A stretch of DNA of 29,513 bases, from the NCBI GenBank assembly GCA_034698045.1, contig JAQGAU010000382.1, positions 1-29,513 of the forward strand, in the 5' to 3' direction. Numbering within the stretch: the first letter of the stretch is position 1; each line of letters opens with the position of its first letter. Positions 29,322 through 29,513 of this stretch are shown one piece after another. The translations under genes were made by a program, and so were the position numbers. The notes beneath the pieces are model-generated. The model was not told the origin of the DNA, searched no databases, and worked only from the letters and a program-made list of their open reading frames with translations. Source of the stretch: Paramacrobiotus richtersi (lineage: Eukaryota; Tardigrada; Eutardigrada; Parachela; Macrobiotidae).

Positions 29322-29513
29322 CTTTGACTTTCGCTATTGTTGCTTTTATCCGTACTCTAACCTCGCTTCATTTTTGTATATTTTGCATTTTTGTGGTTCC
29401 CATCAGTCACATTCTGTTTCGTGTTGTGTTTGCTTGCTTACTTTCGTTCTTTGCTCTTGGTGGATTGATTACGTATGTCCGAAGCCTCGATGGGACTTTG
29501 TCCCGTGCCGACA
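29322..29513. other. End of window, T-rich, no gene recognised
   Basis: A T-rich plus-strand stretch (TTTTGTATATTTTGCATTTTTG and similar) follows the TGA at 29321. It could be a 3' UTR or an intron. No feature is called. Confidence 0.3.

Noticed and set aside
1-29513. tRNA or rRNA genes
   Set aside because: I looked for tRNA B-box-like GGTTCGA(A/N)TCC with a partner A-box and for conserved rRNA segments. No convincing pair was found by eye; a tRNAscan run would be decisive.

Overview
The window is animal genomic DNA. Genes are split by short GT-AG introns (58 to 174 bases in the ones I can place), there are no bacterial-style operons, and the recognisable families are metazoan: protein kinase and pseudokinase-kelch proteins, a DOMON-domain secreted protein, an arginine kinase remnant, stefin (type I cystatin)-like genes and seven-transmembrane gustatory-receptor-like chemoreceptors. 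Arginine kinase together with GR-type receptors whose last introns are all phase 0 points to an invertebrate, most likely an ecdysozoan. A tardigrade would fit, but I cannot prove it from this window.

Left part (1-12.3 kb). Three related kinase-like units lie on the + strand. Unit A (112-2506) is a decayed pseudokinase-kelch pseudogene whose intron holds a 506-bp long-TIR element. Unit B (8015-9647) is a two-exon kinase with Lys, catalytic-loop Asp and activation-loop Asp kept, although HRD reads HLD and DFG reads DLD. Unit C (10426-12260) is a pseudokinase C-lobe (HGN and DAL) joined to a kelch-like region. Unit C has no N-lobe exon of its own, but its acceptor phase matches the N-lobe exon of unit B. 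A 1709-bp foldback element with a perfect 9-bp target duplication lies four codons after the apparent ancestral ATG of unit B. The right arm of the element now supplies an in-frame ATG and a new N-terminus. Between units A and B lie an arginine kinase fragment (3409-4024) and a three-exon DOMON gene (4618-5487).

Middle part (12.3-19.3 kb). This is a gene-poor, partly AT-rich stretch. It holds an 81-bp hairpin element with an 8-bp target duplication, two families of dispersed repeats (14.4, 17.5, 17.6 and 18.0 kb), and a 1.1-kb segment that seems inserted next to stefin copy 1.

Right part (18.1-28.5 kb). A tandem segmental duplication is built from stefin-like exons, a shared spacer with a conserved 38-nt hairpin, and a three-exon GR-like receptor. 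Unit 1 has stefin exons and no receptor. Unit 2 has stefin copy 2 (splice acceptor damaged) and receptor 1 (5-nt frameshift insertion). Unit 3 has stefin copy 3 (stop codon lost) and receptor 2 (intact). Unit 4 is a receptor reduced to its two ends by an internal deletion of about 1.2-1.3 kb. Unit 5 keeps only spacer and hairpin. Only receptor 2 looks fully intact, so the cluster shows birth and death of a chemoreceptor family. A possible but unrecognised coding segment lies at 28.8-29.3 kb.
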